A DNA stretch of 64,000 nt from JANLUX01 sp031366005 (GTDB lineage: Bacteria; Bacteroidota; Bacteroidia; AKYH767-A; OLB10), in contig JANLZB010000031.1 of the NCBI GenBank assembly GCA_031366005.1, positions 1-64,000 on the forward strand, read 5' to 3'. Position numbers and translations under genes: made by a program. The notes under the pieces were generated by a model. That model was not told where the DNA came from and made no database searches. It was given only the letters and a program-made list of their open reading frames with translations. Below are positions 54,378 through 63,639 of this stretch, in pieces. Position 1 is the stretch's first letter. Each line of letters begins with the position of its first letter.

Positions 54378-57038
54378 CTATTTCACCGCCTCATTCACAT
54401 TCGGAATATCTTCTGCGCTCATGGTGAATTTATCTTCCTCTTCTTTATAACGCATGATCTGGTCTAAAGCATCTGGCACCACATCACTGCATATTACAAT
54501 AAAGGAACCTTTCTTGGCATTTTGAAATGCGTAATCAATTGCTTCCGGTTCGCTTTGAATTACAGTCACTTTTTTATTTGGATCAATGGTATGAATTCCC
54601 TGTAACATGAGTTCAATAATTTCCTGTTCGCTTCGTCCGCGCAGGTTGCGATCCTGGCGCACAATAATTTCATCAAACATTTTTGCTGCTAAAGTTCCAA
54701 GAGCAATGATGTCCTCATCACGCCTGTCGCCCACACCTGCTATAATTCCGATTTTTGGTTTTGCTTCAATGCGTTCGAGGAAACGTGCTATTGCCTGGAA
54801 GCCTGCTGGATTGTGCGCATAATCAACAAGCAAAGTGAACTTTTTAAATTCAAACATGTTCATTCTACCAGGTGTTTGAACAGGAGAAGGAATAAATGTT
54901 TCTAATGCTAAACGAATATCCTCCATATCAAAATTGCGAATGAATGCAGCTAACACTGCTGGTAAAATATTCTGGACCATAAACACCGCCTTACCACGGA
55001 ATGTGAGCGGTATGTTTACAATCTTATCCACCCGAATTTTCCAGTTGCCTTTGCAGATAGTGATGTAGCCATTCTCTGCAATGGCAGCTAAACCGCCACC
55101 TGTGCAATGCCTTTTAATCAAAGGATTATTTTCATCCATACTGAAATAAGCCACTTTGCTTCGAAGGTCTTTGCTCATTTTAGAAACCAGTTCATCATCT
55201 GCATTTAAAATTGCATAACCGTTAGGCTGAACACTTTCAGGCACAACTGCTTTTACACGTGCCATTTCTTCAATGGTGTTAATGTCGCGTAAGCCTAAAT
55301 GATCAGCAGCCACATTGGTAACAATTCCAATATCACAAGTTCCAAATCCTAAACCGGCACGCAGTATTCCACCTCTTGCACATTCAAGCACTGCAAAGTC
55401 AACCGTAGGATCTTTCAAAACAAATTCGGCACTTTGTGGTCCGGTGCAATCTCCGCGTTGCATCATGATGTTATTGATATAAATTCCATCAGTGGTTGTA
55501 AATCCAACTTTATATCCGGCAGTTTTTGCAATGTGAGCAATTAAACGCGTGGTTGTTGTTTTTCCATTTGTACCTGACACAGCAATGATGGGTATGCGTG
55601 ATGATTTACCTGCAGGAAACAGCATATCAATAACGGGTTCTGCCACATTACGTGGTAATCCGTCAGTGGGAGCGAGGTGCATTCTAAAACCCGGTGCTGC
55701 ATTTACTTCAAGCACTGCACCTCCTGTTTCGCTTAACGGTTTACTTAAATCATCTGTCATAATATCAATACCACAAATATCCAAACCGATGATTCGAGCA
55801 ATGCGTTCGCACATAAATACATTGTGGGGATGCACAAGATCGGTTACGTCAGCAGCAGTTCCTCCTGTACTGATATTAGCAGTTGATTTTAAATAAAGAA
55901 TTTCTCCTTTCTTCAAAACACTTTCGAGCGTCAAACTTTTCTCTTGTAAAATGCTCATAGTATTGTCGTCCACTTTTATAGAGGTAAGTACTTTCTCATG
56001 ACCGTATCCTCTTCGTGGATCTTTATTTACTTCATCAACCAATTGCTGTACGGTTGATTTTCCATCTCCTGTTATCATTGCAGGTGTACGTTTGGCAGCA
56101 CATGTAAATTTATAGTTGATCACCAGTATCCGATGATCAAAACCTGTGATGTATTTTTCACAAATAACAGCTTTGGAAATTTTCTTCGCAAATGCCAATG
56201 CGATCAAAGCATCTTCCCAGTTCCGGATGTTAATGGTTGCTCCGCGTCCGTGGTTACCATTGATTGGTTTCATCACCAACGGATAATTGATGGAGTCAAT
56301 AGCAGCCTGCAATTCTTCCTCATCATAAATTATTCTTCCACGCGGCACAGGAATATTCGCAGCTTCCAGCAGATTTTTTGTGTCTTCTTTATCACATGCA
56401 ATTTCTACAGCAATGCTTCCTGTGTTACTGGTGATAGTTGCCTGTATACGTTTTTGATTTACTCCATAACCAAGCATCACCAGCGAACGCTTGTTCAACC
56501 GTATCCATGGTATGCCACGTGCTTCAGCTTCTTCCACAATAGATCCGGTGCTGGGGCCAAGGCGTTCTTCTTCGCGTATCTCACGCATTTTCTGAATGTC
56601 TTCTTCTAAGTTGTATTCCTTATTATCAACCAAAGCCTGAACAATTTTTACCGAAGCACGACCTGCATAAATCCCCACTTTTTCCTCCATATAACTGAAC
56701 ACTACATTATACACACCGTGTTCTCCGGTTCCGCGTGTGCGTCCGAAACCGGTATCCATGCCTGCAAGTGTTTGTATCTCCAATGCAATATGTTCAGCTA
56801 CATGGCCCATCCATGTTCCTTCTTTCACACGTTTAAAAAATCCTCCCGGATGTCCTTCTGAACATTCGTGCTCATATAAAGTAGGAAACATTTTTTCCAA
56901 CCGTTCTGAAAAACCATCCACTTTATTTGTGGGAAAATCTTCCATTTCTTCTAAATCTAATTTCATTACAATAAGCTTGTGCCTTCTGATTGACCAGTAG
57001 TTAGGTCCTCTCATTGCACGGATGTCGCGGATTCTCAT
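54378..57038 (-). CDS. cphA: Cyanophycin synthetase
   Basis: Non-ribosomal enzyme that builds multi-L-arginyl-poly-L-aspartate, a nitrogen and carbon store. 886 residues: N-terminal domain with HVAEHIALEIQTLAG, an ATP-grasp domain (about 200-480) with KPINGNHGRGATINI and LEVNAAPGFRMHLAPT, and a Mur-ligase domain with P-loop SGTNGKTTTTRLIA (near residue 490), DYAHNPAGFQA and VGDRRDEDI. Full length with all three functional parts. Divergent from cyanophycinase across a 284-base gap, so synthesis and breakdown are encoded side by side. Confidence 0.95.
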   Translation of the reverse strand: MRIRDIRAMRGPNYWSIRRHKLIVMKLDLEEMEDFPTNKVDGFSERLEKMFPTLYEHECSEGHPGGFFKRVKEGTWMGHVAEHIALEIQTLAGMDTGFGRTRGTGEHGVYNVVFSYMEEKVGIYAGRASVKIVQALVDNKEYNLEEDIQKMREIREEERLGPSTGSIVEEAEARGIPWIRLNKRSLVMLGYGVNQKRIQATITSNTGSIAVEIACDKEDTKNLLEAANIPVPRGRIIYDEEELQAAIDSINYPLVMKPINGNHGRGATINIRNWEDALIALAFAKKISKAVICEKYITGFDHRILVINYKFTCAAKRTPAMITGDGKSTVQQLVDEVNKDPRRGYGHEKVLTSIKVDDNTMSILQEKSLTLESVLKKGEILYLKSTANISTGGTAADVTDLVHPHNVFMCERIARIIGLDICGIDIMTDDLSKPLSETGGAVLEVNAAPGFRMHLAPTDGLPRNVAEPVIDMLFPAGKSSRIPIIAVSGTNGKTTTTRLIAHIAKTAGYKVGFTTTDGIYINNIMMQRGDCTGPQSAEFVLKDPTVDFAVLECARGGILRAGLGFGTCDIGIVTNVAADHLGLRDINTIEEMARVKAVVPESVQPNGYAILNADDELVSKMSKDLRSKVAYFSMDENNPLIKRHCTGGGLAAIAENGYITICKGNWKIRVDKIVNIPLTFRGKAVFMVQNILPAVLAAFIRNFDMEDIRLALETFIPSPVQTPGRMNMFEFKKFTLLVDYAHNPAGFQAIARFLERIEAKPKIGIIAGVGDRRDEDIIALGTLAAKMFDEIIVRQDRNLRGRSEQEIIELMLQGIHTIDPNKKVTVIQSEPEAIDYAFQNAKKGSFIVICSDVVPDALDQIMRYKEEEDKFTMSAEDIPNVNEAVK

Positions 57039-57077
57039 GTTCAGTTTTAGAAATTTAGTTTGTAGTTTATTGTTTAC

Positions 57078-57167
57078 TGTTTACGGTTTATAGTTTCCAG
57101 TTATCAGACGTGAGCAACTGAAATTAAACTGTAACCATTCATGCGAGACAACCGTAAACCGTAAACA
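57078..57167. repeat. Inverted repeat between cphA and cyanophycinase genes
   Basis: Exact 13-bp inverted repeat TGTTTACGGTTTA (57078-57090) / TAAACCGTAAACA (57155-57167), with additional partial copies of the ACCGTAAAC word beside each arm. It lies in the divergent control region. It may be an operator or a degenerate intergenic repeat. Confidence 0.5.
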
Positions 57168-57268
57168 TTATGATGTTAATAATTTAGAATGAGTGATGTT
57201 AATGATCGCTGAAAATAGAAATAGTTTAGTATTCTACAAAATTTGCAGGGTTAGCTGGCTCATTATCA

Positions 57269-57300
57269 TTGATGCGAATAAAAACAAAGCCATAACTTTG
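57269..57300 (+). promoter_or_regulatory. Promoter of the cyanophycinase gene
   Basis: -33 TTG at 57269-57271 and -7 TAACTTTG at 57293-57300, separated by 21 bases, the canonical Bacteroidota layout; 22 bases before the ATG. Confidence 0.6.
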
Positions 57301-57322
57301 CCCTAATATTTGAAACACAGGA

Positions 57323-58192
57323 ATGACAAAACCATTGGGAAAACTGATAGCAATCGGTGGCAACGAAGACAAAGGAACAGAACCAGAACCAAGATTTGAA
57401 CAGAAAAACAATCTCAACTTTTTTCAGTTACAGATACTAAGCCGCATCGTTCATGAAATGCAGAATGATAAAGATTCACTTATTGAAATTATTACCACAG
57501 CATCGAGCATACCTGGTGAAGTAGGAGATAATTACGTTCATTCTTTTGCAAAACTTGGATGTACAAATGTGCATGTGCTCGATATCCGTAATCGCGAAGA
57601 TGCTCATAAGGCTGAAAATATTGAACGCATCAGAAAGTGTGATGGTGTTTTATTCAGTGGAGGTAATCAGTTACGTTTAAGTACAATTTTTGGCGGCACA
57701 GAAATTTTGCACACTTTGCATGATCGCTTGCAGGACGAACCTTTTGTGATTGCGGGTACAAGTGCAGGAGCAATGGCAATGAGCAATACGATGATTTACC
57801 AGGGAAGCAGTGGTGGCGCTTTGATTAAGGGAGAAGTTAAAATTACTACCGGGTTAGCTTTTATAAAAGATGTAATCATTGATTCGCATTTTGATAAACG
57901 TGGGCGATTTGGAAGGTTAGCACAAGCTGTTGCAAGCAATCCTTCCTGCATTGGTATTGGATTAGGAGAGGACACGGGAGTATTGATAACAGATAATAAT
58001 CACCTCGAAGCCATTGGTTCAGGTCTTGTAATTATTGTTGACGGACATGGTATTCACCACAGTAATATTGCTGATTTAACCGATGGCTCGCCTATCAGTA
58101 TTGAAAACCTGATTGTTCATGTGATGACCAAGGGTAATGCTTATGATTTGAAGCAAAGGAAATTCAGAGCTGAAGTGCTGGTAGGTAAATAA
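57323..58192 (+). CDS. cphB: Cyanophycinase
   Basis: Serine exopeptidase of family S51 that releases beta-Asp-Arg dipeptides from cyanophycin. 289 residues: KLIAIGGNEDKG start, then FSGGNQLRL and the nucleophile elbow GTSAGAMAMS (Ser near residue 151). VIIDSHFDKRGRFGRL supplies the His, followed by GIGLGEDTGVLI and the closing FRAEVLVGK. Length and motifs are standard. A hairpin overlapping the stop separates it from the convergent peptidase gene. Confidence 0.93.
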   Translation: MTKPLGKLIAIGGNEDKGTEPEPRFEQKNNLNFFQLQILSRIVHEMQNDKDSLIEIITTASSIPGEVGDNYVHSFAKLGCTNVHVLDIRNREDAHKAENIERIRKCDGVLFSGGNQLRLSTIFGGTEILHTLHDRLQDEPFVIAGTSAGAMAMSNTMIYQGSSGGALIKGEVKITTGLAFIKDVIIDSHFDKRGRFGRLAQAVASNPSCIGIGLGEDTGVLITDNNHLEAIGSGLVIIVDGHGIHHSNIADLTDGSPISIENLIVHVMTKGNAYDLKQRKFRAEVLVGK

Positions 58193-58222
58193 ATGATTTA
58201 CCTGAATTTTTTTAAATCATTT
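58191..58222. terminator. Hairpin between convergent cyanophycinase and DPP IV genes
   Basis: AAATGATTTA (58191-58200) pairs perfectly with TAAATCATTT (58213-58222) around a 12-base T-rich loop. AT-rich stem, so strength is moderate. Confidence 0.5.
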
Positions 58223-58223
58223 T

Positions 58224-60401
58224 TCAAAGATTCTCCAAAACAAAATTTGTCATTTTATTATAAAGATGATAACGAGCTCCTCCTCCTGAAATTCCATGTG
58301 CGCGGTTAGGATAAATCATAAGGTCAAAATCTTTTTTCTCTTTTACTAAAGCGTTAATAAAATCCATGCTGTTCTGCACATGCACATTATCATCTGCTCC
58401 GCCATGCACAAGCATAAATTTTCCTTTCAGTTGTTTTGCGAAGAAGATAGGGGAGTTATCATCATAGCCCTTCGGATTTTCCTGGGGCGTTTGTAAATAT
58501 CGTTCTGTATAAATGCTATCGTAATAACGCCAGTTTGTAACAGGTGCAACTGCAATACCACATTTAAAAACATCGGGTGCTTTGGTCATTAATAAAGATG
58601 ACATATATCCGCCATAGCTCCAGCCCCATATTCCGATTCTTGTTTTATCAACGTAAGGAAGTTTCGCTAATTCGCCAGCTACAAAAACCTGGTCCTGCAC
58701 TTCATAATTCCCCATGTCTTTATAAATGCAATTTAAAAACTCCAGTCCTCTTCCGGGAGTTCCGCGGTTATCCACAGAAACTATGATATACCCTTTCTCT
58801 GCCAGCATCTGATGCCAGAAATAATCAGGTCCCTGCCAGTGATTTAACACGGTTTGAACACCCGGTCCGCCATACACAAACATCAGCACAGGATATTTTT
58901 TTGATGGATCGAAGTTGGGTGGTTTAATCGTCCATCCATATAACTCCAATCCCTCTGGTTTTTTAAACACGCTGTTTTCAACTTTGCTAATATCAAATTT
59001 TGCTAACTCATTTTTAACTTTTTCATTATCCTCCAACTCACGAATCTCTTTTCCTTTTGCCTCATTCACTGTGCAGCGATAAGGTGTTCCATAACCACTC
59101 CACACATTAGCAAAGTATTGAAATGTACTGGTAAATTCTGCATCACTGGTTCCATGTATTGGACTAAGCAAAGTTTTTTTACCATTGATAGCACTGTTGT
59201 TTATTTGTCTTTCTGCCGAAGTGGGTTCAGCCGTTTGATAATAGAATAATTTATTTTTTTCATCATAGCCATAATATTTTGTGATATCATAATTGCCACT
59301 GGTGATTTGTTTTACAAGGTTACCATCTATCTTATATAAATAGATGTGATTGTAACCATCACGGGTGCTTGTCCAGATAAATTGTTTTTTATCACTCAGA
59401 AAAGTAAGATCATCGGTAACATCAATATAACTATTGTTTTTCTCCTTAAGAATTACTTTGCTTACTCCTGTGGTTGCATTACAGAGTAATAACTCCAACT
59501 CATTTTGATGTCGGTTACTTCTTTGTACTGATAAAGTGTTGGCATCTTGTGTCCATTTAATACGCGGTATGTATTCACGGTCTTTTCCTGTGTCCATCTT
59601 AACAGTTTTTCTTTCTGCCAATTGATAAACATAAATTTCCACTTTAGAATTTTCCTCTCCTGCTTTCGGATATTTATATTTTTCTTCTTTGGGATAAAGA
59701 TCACCGTAATAAGTAAGCGTAAATTCTTTTACACGGCTTTCATCAAATTTATAATAGGCAATGCTGCTTCCGTCAGGTGCCCATTGAAAGGCAACATCCA
59801 TACTAAATTCTTCTTCGTAAACCCAGTCAGTTGCTCCATTAATAATTTCATTTTTCTTTCCATCAGTAGTAACAGCAGTTTCATTTCCACTCTGTAAATC
59901 TGTTACATACAGATTATTGTCGCGTACGTAAGCAACCTTTTTTCCATCAGGCGAAAAAGTAGCATACATCTGTTTTCCCTTTGAAGAAATATTTTTTAGT
60001 TCATGTGTTTTTAAATCATACACATAATTGTTTGATCGTGATGAATGGCGATATATCTGTTCATCATCAGCAGAAAATAAAACTTTACTTTCATCCATGC
60101 TGAATTGGTAATCACTGAATTCAACAGTATCTTTTCCATCAATAAGATGATTGCCATACACAAGTGTATCCATTGCTTTTCCTGATTTAAAATCATACAC
60201 AACAATGCATTGGCCCAGGTTGGTAGTTACAGTATTGGTATAACGTAATCCATCTTTCATAGAGCGAAAGCCCCTTACAGCTTTAGCAATAAAGCGAGGA
60301 CTTCCCCAGATATCTTCTAATTTAATTTGTTCTTTTTGTGCGAGCGTTACTTGTGAAGTGAGTGCAAAAAACAACAATTGCGTAATAGTTTTTCTAAGCA
60401 T
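58224..60401 (-). CDS. Dipeptidyl peptidase IV-like S9 serine peptidase
   Basis: 725 residues. Signal peptide (about 1-21), a beta-propeller domain (about 30-460, with WVYEEEF and WAPDGSSIAYYKFDE typical of DPP IV), then the alpha/beta-hydrolase domain. Catalytic triad visible: Ser in GWSYGGYMSS (near residue 590), Asp in GGADDNVHVQN and His in NRAHGISG. Probably periplasmic or outer-membrane associated, cutting X-Pro dipeptides. Whether it helps degrade cyanophycin dipeptides is only suggested by the neighbourhood. Confidence 0.92.
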   Translation of the reverse strand: MLRKTITQLLFFALTSQVTLAQKEQIKLEDIWGSPRFIAKAVRGFRSMKDGLRYTNTVTTNLGQCIVVYDFKSGKAMDTLVYGNHLIDGKDTVEFSDYQFSMDESKVLFSADDEQIYRHSSRSNNYVYDLKTHELKNISSKGKQMYATFSPDGKKVAYVRDNNLYVTDLQSGNETAVTTDGKKNEIINGATDWVYEEEFSMDVAFQWAPDGSSIAYYKFDESRVKEFTLTYYGDLYPKEEKYKYPKAGEENSKVEIYVYQLAERKTVKMDTGKDREYIPRIKWTQDANTLSVQRSNRHQNELELLLCNATTGVSKVILKEKNNSYIDVTDDLTFLSDKKQFIWTSTRDGYNHIYLYKIDGNLVKQITSGNYDITKYYGYDEKNKLFYYQTAEPTSAERQINNSAINGKKTLLSPIHGTSDAEFTSTFQYFANVWSGYGTPYRCTVNEAKGKEIRELEDNEKVKNELAKFDISKVENSVFKKPEGLELYGWTIKPPNFDPSKKYPVLMFVYGGPGVQTVLNHWQGPDYFWHQMLAEKGYIIVSVDNRGTPGRGLEFLNCIYKDMGNYEVQDQVFVAGELAKLPYVDKTRIGIWGWSYGGYMSSLLMTKAPDVFKCGIAVAPVTNWRYYDSIYTERYLQTPQENPKGYDDNSPIFFAKQLKGKFMLVHGGADDNVHVQNSMDFINALVKEKKDFDLMIYPNRAHGISGGGARYHLYNKMTNFVLENL

Positions 60402-60423
60402 TTGTAAAAGAATATTTATTGCT

Positions 60424-60431
60424 CAAACCTA
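60424..60431 (-). promoter_or_regulatory. -7 promoter element of the DPP IV-like gene
   Basis: Minus strand TAGGTTTG fits TAnnTTTG, 23 bases before the ATG. No good -33. Confidence 0.4.
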
Positions 60432-60499
60432 ATAAATTTCACAAAGGATAAATAAGTAATTTAAATAATATCAATAGCTTTACGCAAAACAGACAAATC

Positions 60500-61162
60500 A
60501 TGAAACGCATTCTTATCATCATCGCAATATTGTTTTCTATCAACGGCATTTATGCTCAATCCATGAGTGCAGGTAAGGTTATTTATGCAATCAGTTATCC
60601 TGAATCGAGCCTTGATGAACAAACATTAGCGATGATGCCTACAGAAGCTACTATGTATTTTAACGATGATAAAACACGGATGGAAATGCAAATGGGTATG
60701 GGGATGAACATGGTGACAATTGCAGATAACAAAACAAAATCCGCAACAGTGCTGATGGATATGATGGGCAATAAAACCGCAATGACGATGACAGAAGACG
60801 ACATTAATAAAGAAGCAAAAAATGCGGGTGAATATGAGATAAAAAAAACCGAAGAAACAAAAACCATTGCCGGTTATTTGTGTAAAAAAGCAGTTGTTAC
60901 TTTAAAAAATAAAAATTCATTCAATGTTTGGTACACTGATCAGATAAGGGTTAAAAACAGCAACTGGAATAATCAGTTTAAAAATATTGATGGGTTCCTG
61001 ATGGAATTCAGAATGGATCAGAACAATGGTTTGAGTATGTTGATGACAGCAAAAAAAATTACAGATGTAAAACCTGGTGATGAACTATTTGTTGTGCCTG
61101 GTGATTATAAAAAAATGACCAAAGAAGAAATGATGAAAATGTATGGCGGGAAGGACAAATAA
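60500..61162 (+). CDS. Secreted DUF4412-like protein
   Basis: 220 residues with signal peptide (about 1-19, ending GIYAQS). The mature part begins AGKVIYAISYPE and contains a methionine-rich middle (MEMQMGMGMNMV near residue 55-68, then LMDMMGNKTAMTM). It continues with TKTIAGYLCKKAVVTLKN and VWYTDQI, the pattern of DUF4412/GLPGLI-type periplasmic proteins of Bacteroidota. The Met clusters could bind copper or silver, but that is speculation. Function unknown. Confidence 0.72.
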   Translation: MKRILIIIAILFSINGIYAQSMSAGKVIYAISYPESSLDEQTLAMMPTEATMYFNDDKTRMEMQMGMGMNMVTIADNKTKSATVLMDMMGNKTAMTMTEDDINKEAKNAGEYEIKKTEETKTIAGYLCKKAVVTLKNKNSFNVWYTDQIRVKNSNWNNQFKNIDGFLMEFRMDQNNGLSMLMTAKKITDVKPGDELFVVPGDYKKMTKEEMMKMYGGKDK

Positions 61163-61189
61163 TTTTGCTTGACAGCAGATTAAAAAAAA

Positions 61190-62701
61190 TTATATTTTTT
61201 GTAAATCAAGATAAGCGGCTGATAAATTTTCAATAATATCACTTGCAATCAAACCATGTTCTCCTTTCTCTTTCGTTGCAACATCTCCAGCCAATCCATG
61301 TAAATACATTCCAATGATACAAGCATGTTTTGAAGAATAATCTTGTGCAATTAATGAAGTGATAATTCCTGTCAGCACATCACCTGAACCTGCTGTTGCC
61401 ATTCCCGGATTTCCTGTTGAATTAAAAAAACATTTGCCATCCGGTGTTGTCAATGCGCTGTAATGTCCTTTTAACAAAATATAACATTGATATTTATTTG
61501 AAAAATCAAATTGCATTTGTTGGCGTTCAAAATCATCAGTTGATTTACCAACTAACCTTTCAAACTCTTTTGGATGTGGAGTAAAAATACAACCAGGTGC
61601 AAGAAACGAAAGCCAGGTTTTATTTTCTGCAATAATATTTATTGCATCCGCATCAAAAACAATTGGTGCACGATATTCCTGGATTAATTTCTTTAGCATT
61701 ATTGCTGTTCGTTCATGCGTTCCTATTCCGGGACCGATACCAATTGCATTATAATTATCTGCATTCTTAATTTCTGTAATCAAATTTTCTTCTTCATCAG
61801 CTACAACCATTGCTTCAGGAAATGCAGTTTGTAAAATAACAAGTCCGCATTTCGGAACATGAACTGTAATTAATCCAGCACCTGTTCTTAAACAACTTTT
61901 TGAAGCAAGTATTGCAGCTCCCATTTTTCCATAGCTTCCTGCAATAATCAAAGCATTACCATACGTTCCTTTATGATCAAAATTATTTCTGGATTTAATT
62001 AATTGTGCAACATCTGATTTTGTAATGAAATAAAAATTTGTTTTTGCTTCATTAATATAGTCGGCACTTAATTTAATATCAAGCAATATAAAATCTCCGG
62101 CAAACTTTCCTGTTGAAGGAAATAAAAATGAAAGTTTTGGTAATTGAAAAGTAAGAGTAACATCAGCCTGAATAACAGGAGATTTTACGTTGAATAAAGT
62201 TTCATCAGCACGCAATCCTGAAGGCATATCAATGCTGATCACCATTGCATCGCTATGGTTAATCATTTCAATGCAATCGGCTGTAACTCCAGTAATTTCT
62301 TTCTTCAATCCTGAGCCAAAAATTGCATCTATGATTATTTCGTTTTTATTAATAAGAAGCAAATCATTTTTTTGCGTAAGCTCATTTATTTTATTTCCAT
62401 CATTAAGCAATCGTTGTTTGTTGATTATAAAATCTCCCGATTCTTTTGAACCATTAATCACATACGCATTTACTTGTTTGCCATTATGAATTAACATGCG
62501 TGCAATAGCCAATCCATCTCCGCCATTATTACATGTTCCACAAAAAATATTAAAATGAATTCCGGGTTCAATATTTTGCAAAATCCATTCTGTACATTTT
62601 TCAGCAGCACGTTCCATCAAATTGATCGATGATACCGGTTCATGCTCAATGGTATAAGCATCAGCCTCGCGAATTTGCTGAGCGGATAAAATTTTAATCA
62701 T
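61190..62701 (-). CDS. nnr: Bifunctional NAD(P)H-hydrate epimerase / ADP-dependent dehydratase
   Basis: Repairs damaged NAD(P)HX. The N-terminal YjeF_N epimerase domain (about 1-215) has FCGTCNNGGDGLAIAR and IDAIFGSGL. The C-terminal ribokinase-like dehydratase (about 225-503) has NALIIAGSYGKMGAAIL, GIGPGIGTH, FTPHPKEFERL and the catalytic ATAGSGDVLTGII. 503 residues, full length. Its start overlaps the stop of the MBL-fold gene by 4 bases, making it the last gene of a coaE-led operon. Confidence 0.95.
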   Translation of the reverse strand: MIKILSAQQIREADAYTIEHEPVSSINLMERAAEKCTEWILQNIEPGIHFNIFCGTCNNGGDGLAIARMLIHNGKQVNAYVINGSKESGDFIINKQRLLNDGNKINELTQKNDLLLINKNEIIIDAIFGSGLKKEITGVTADCIEMINHSDAMVISIDMPSGLRADETLFNVKSPVIQADVTLTFQLPKLSFLFPSTGKFAGDFILLDIKLSADYINEAKTNFYFITKSDVAQLIKSRNNFDHKGTYGNALIIAGSYGKMGAAILASKSCLRTGAGLITVHVPKCGLVILQTAFPEAMVVADEEENLITEIKNADNYNAIGIGPGIGTHERTAIMLKKLIQEYRAPIVFDADAINIIAENKTWLSFLAPGCIFTPHPKEFERLVGKSTDDFERQQMQFDFSNKYQCYILLKGHYSALTTPDGKCFFNSTGNPGMATAGSGDVLTGIITSLIAQDYSSKHACIIGMYLHGLAGDVATKEKGEHGLIASDIIENLSAAYLDLQKI

Positions 62702-63639
62702 GAGTTGTGAAGCATGTGTACTTCAATATTCTTGTCAGAAAAATGATTGGCGAGATGTGTGCCATCGCCATGCAAAGTGTAAATGGTTTTAGGTTTTACT
62801 TTTTCAACTAATTCCAGCAAATCATTCCAGTCAGCATGATCGCTGATAAATAATTTTAAATCTCCATCCTGTAAATGTTCCCATCCACTCGCGAATGCTT
62901 TTAAATAACTGAAATTAGGATACATGCTATGATAAGCAGCCGGTGGCAATAAATAAATTATATTTTTTTCTTTTCGGAATTTACGTTTATCATAAGGCTC
63001 CCATCTTCCTAATGATTTTCCTGCTTCCTGATAAAAGTAATGATATGGTAACATGTATTTATGCACCATAATTGTTTTATCGGTACAATATGTATTGATC
63101 AATTGCGTAAGCCGTTGTGCTTTGCCAAGGGAATAACAACCAATTACAAGGTTTGTATCATTGAAGTTGTTCAGTTTTTCAATTTCTTGTTTTGGATCTG
63201 GATGTGTTGTGCCCGGCAATGCGAATGTTGTTTCAGTGATCAATACATCTGCTTCAGCAAATTGAAATCCTTCACAGGTATCATCTGCAGATAATTTAAA
63301 ATCTCCTGTATATAAATATCGCACATTATCTTTTTCTAAAAGTACTTGTGCAGAACCTAGTATATGTCCTGCAGGTATGAATGTAACAGTGATGCCGTTT
63401 ACTTCGAAAGGCTCTGAAAAGTTTTTCTGATGAATGATACCAGGATAATTCCGATGGCGCTTACGGATAAGCGCAGCTGTGTAAGGCGTGCAATAAACAT
63501 CACGAGAGCCGATGGTTACATGATCAGCATGTGCATGACTGATGATGGCTGTTACAACAGGTTTGATAGGATCCAAAAAAAATTGTCCCTGGGTAAAATA
63601 TAAACCCTCTTCGCTGTAAAGTATATTATGGTTTTGCAA
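62698..63639 (-). CDS. MBL-fold metallohydrolase, Ysh1/exonuclease-like
   Basis: 313 residues with the metallo-beta-lactamase metal motif ISHAHADHVTIG (HxHxDH) near residue 34. AGHILGSAQVLLE and YTGDFKLSADDT follow, then LFISDHADWNDLLELV and YTLHGDG near the end. This is the layout of the beta-CASP-related, ligase-associated exonuclease group. Likely an RNA or DNA nuclease. Start is TTG, because an in-frame stop lies just upstream and no ATG is near; it overlaps coaE by 14 bases. Confidence 0.85.
   Translation of the reverse strand: MQNHNILYSEEGLYFTQGQFFLDPIKPVVTAIISHAHADHVTIGSRDVYCTPYTAALIRKRHRNYPGIIHQKNFSEPFEVNGITVTFIPAGHILGSAQVLLEKDNVRYLYTGDFKLSADDTCEGFQFAEADVLITETTFALPGTTHPDPKQEIEKLNNFNDTNLVIGCYSLGKAQRLTQLINTYCTDKTIMVHKYMLPYHYFYQEAGKSLGRWEPYDKRKFRKEKNIIYLLPPAAYHSMYPNFSYLKAFASGWEHLQDGDLKLFISDHADWNDLLELVEKVKPKTIYTLHGDGTHLANHFSDKNIEVHMLHNS

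Noticed and set aside
56133..56609. 158-codon plus-strand frame opposite cphA
   Set aside because: Antisense to the conserved ATP-grasp region of cphA; codon content reflects the opposite strand.
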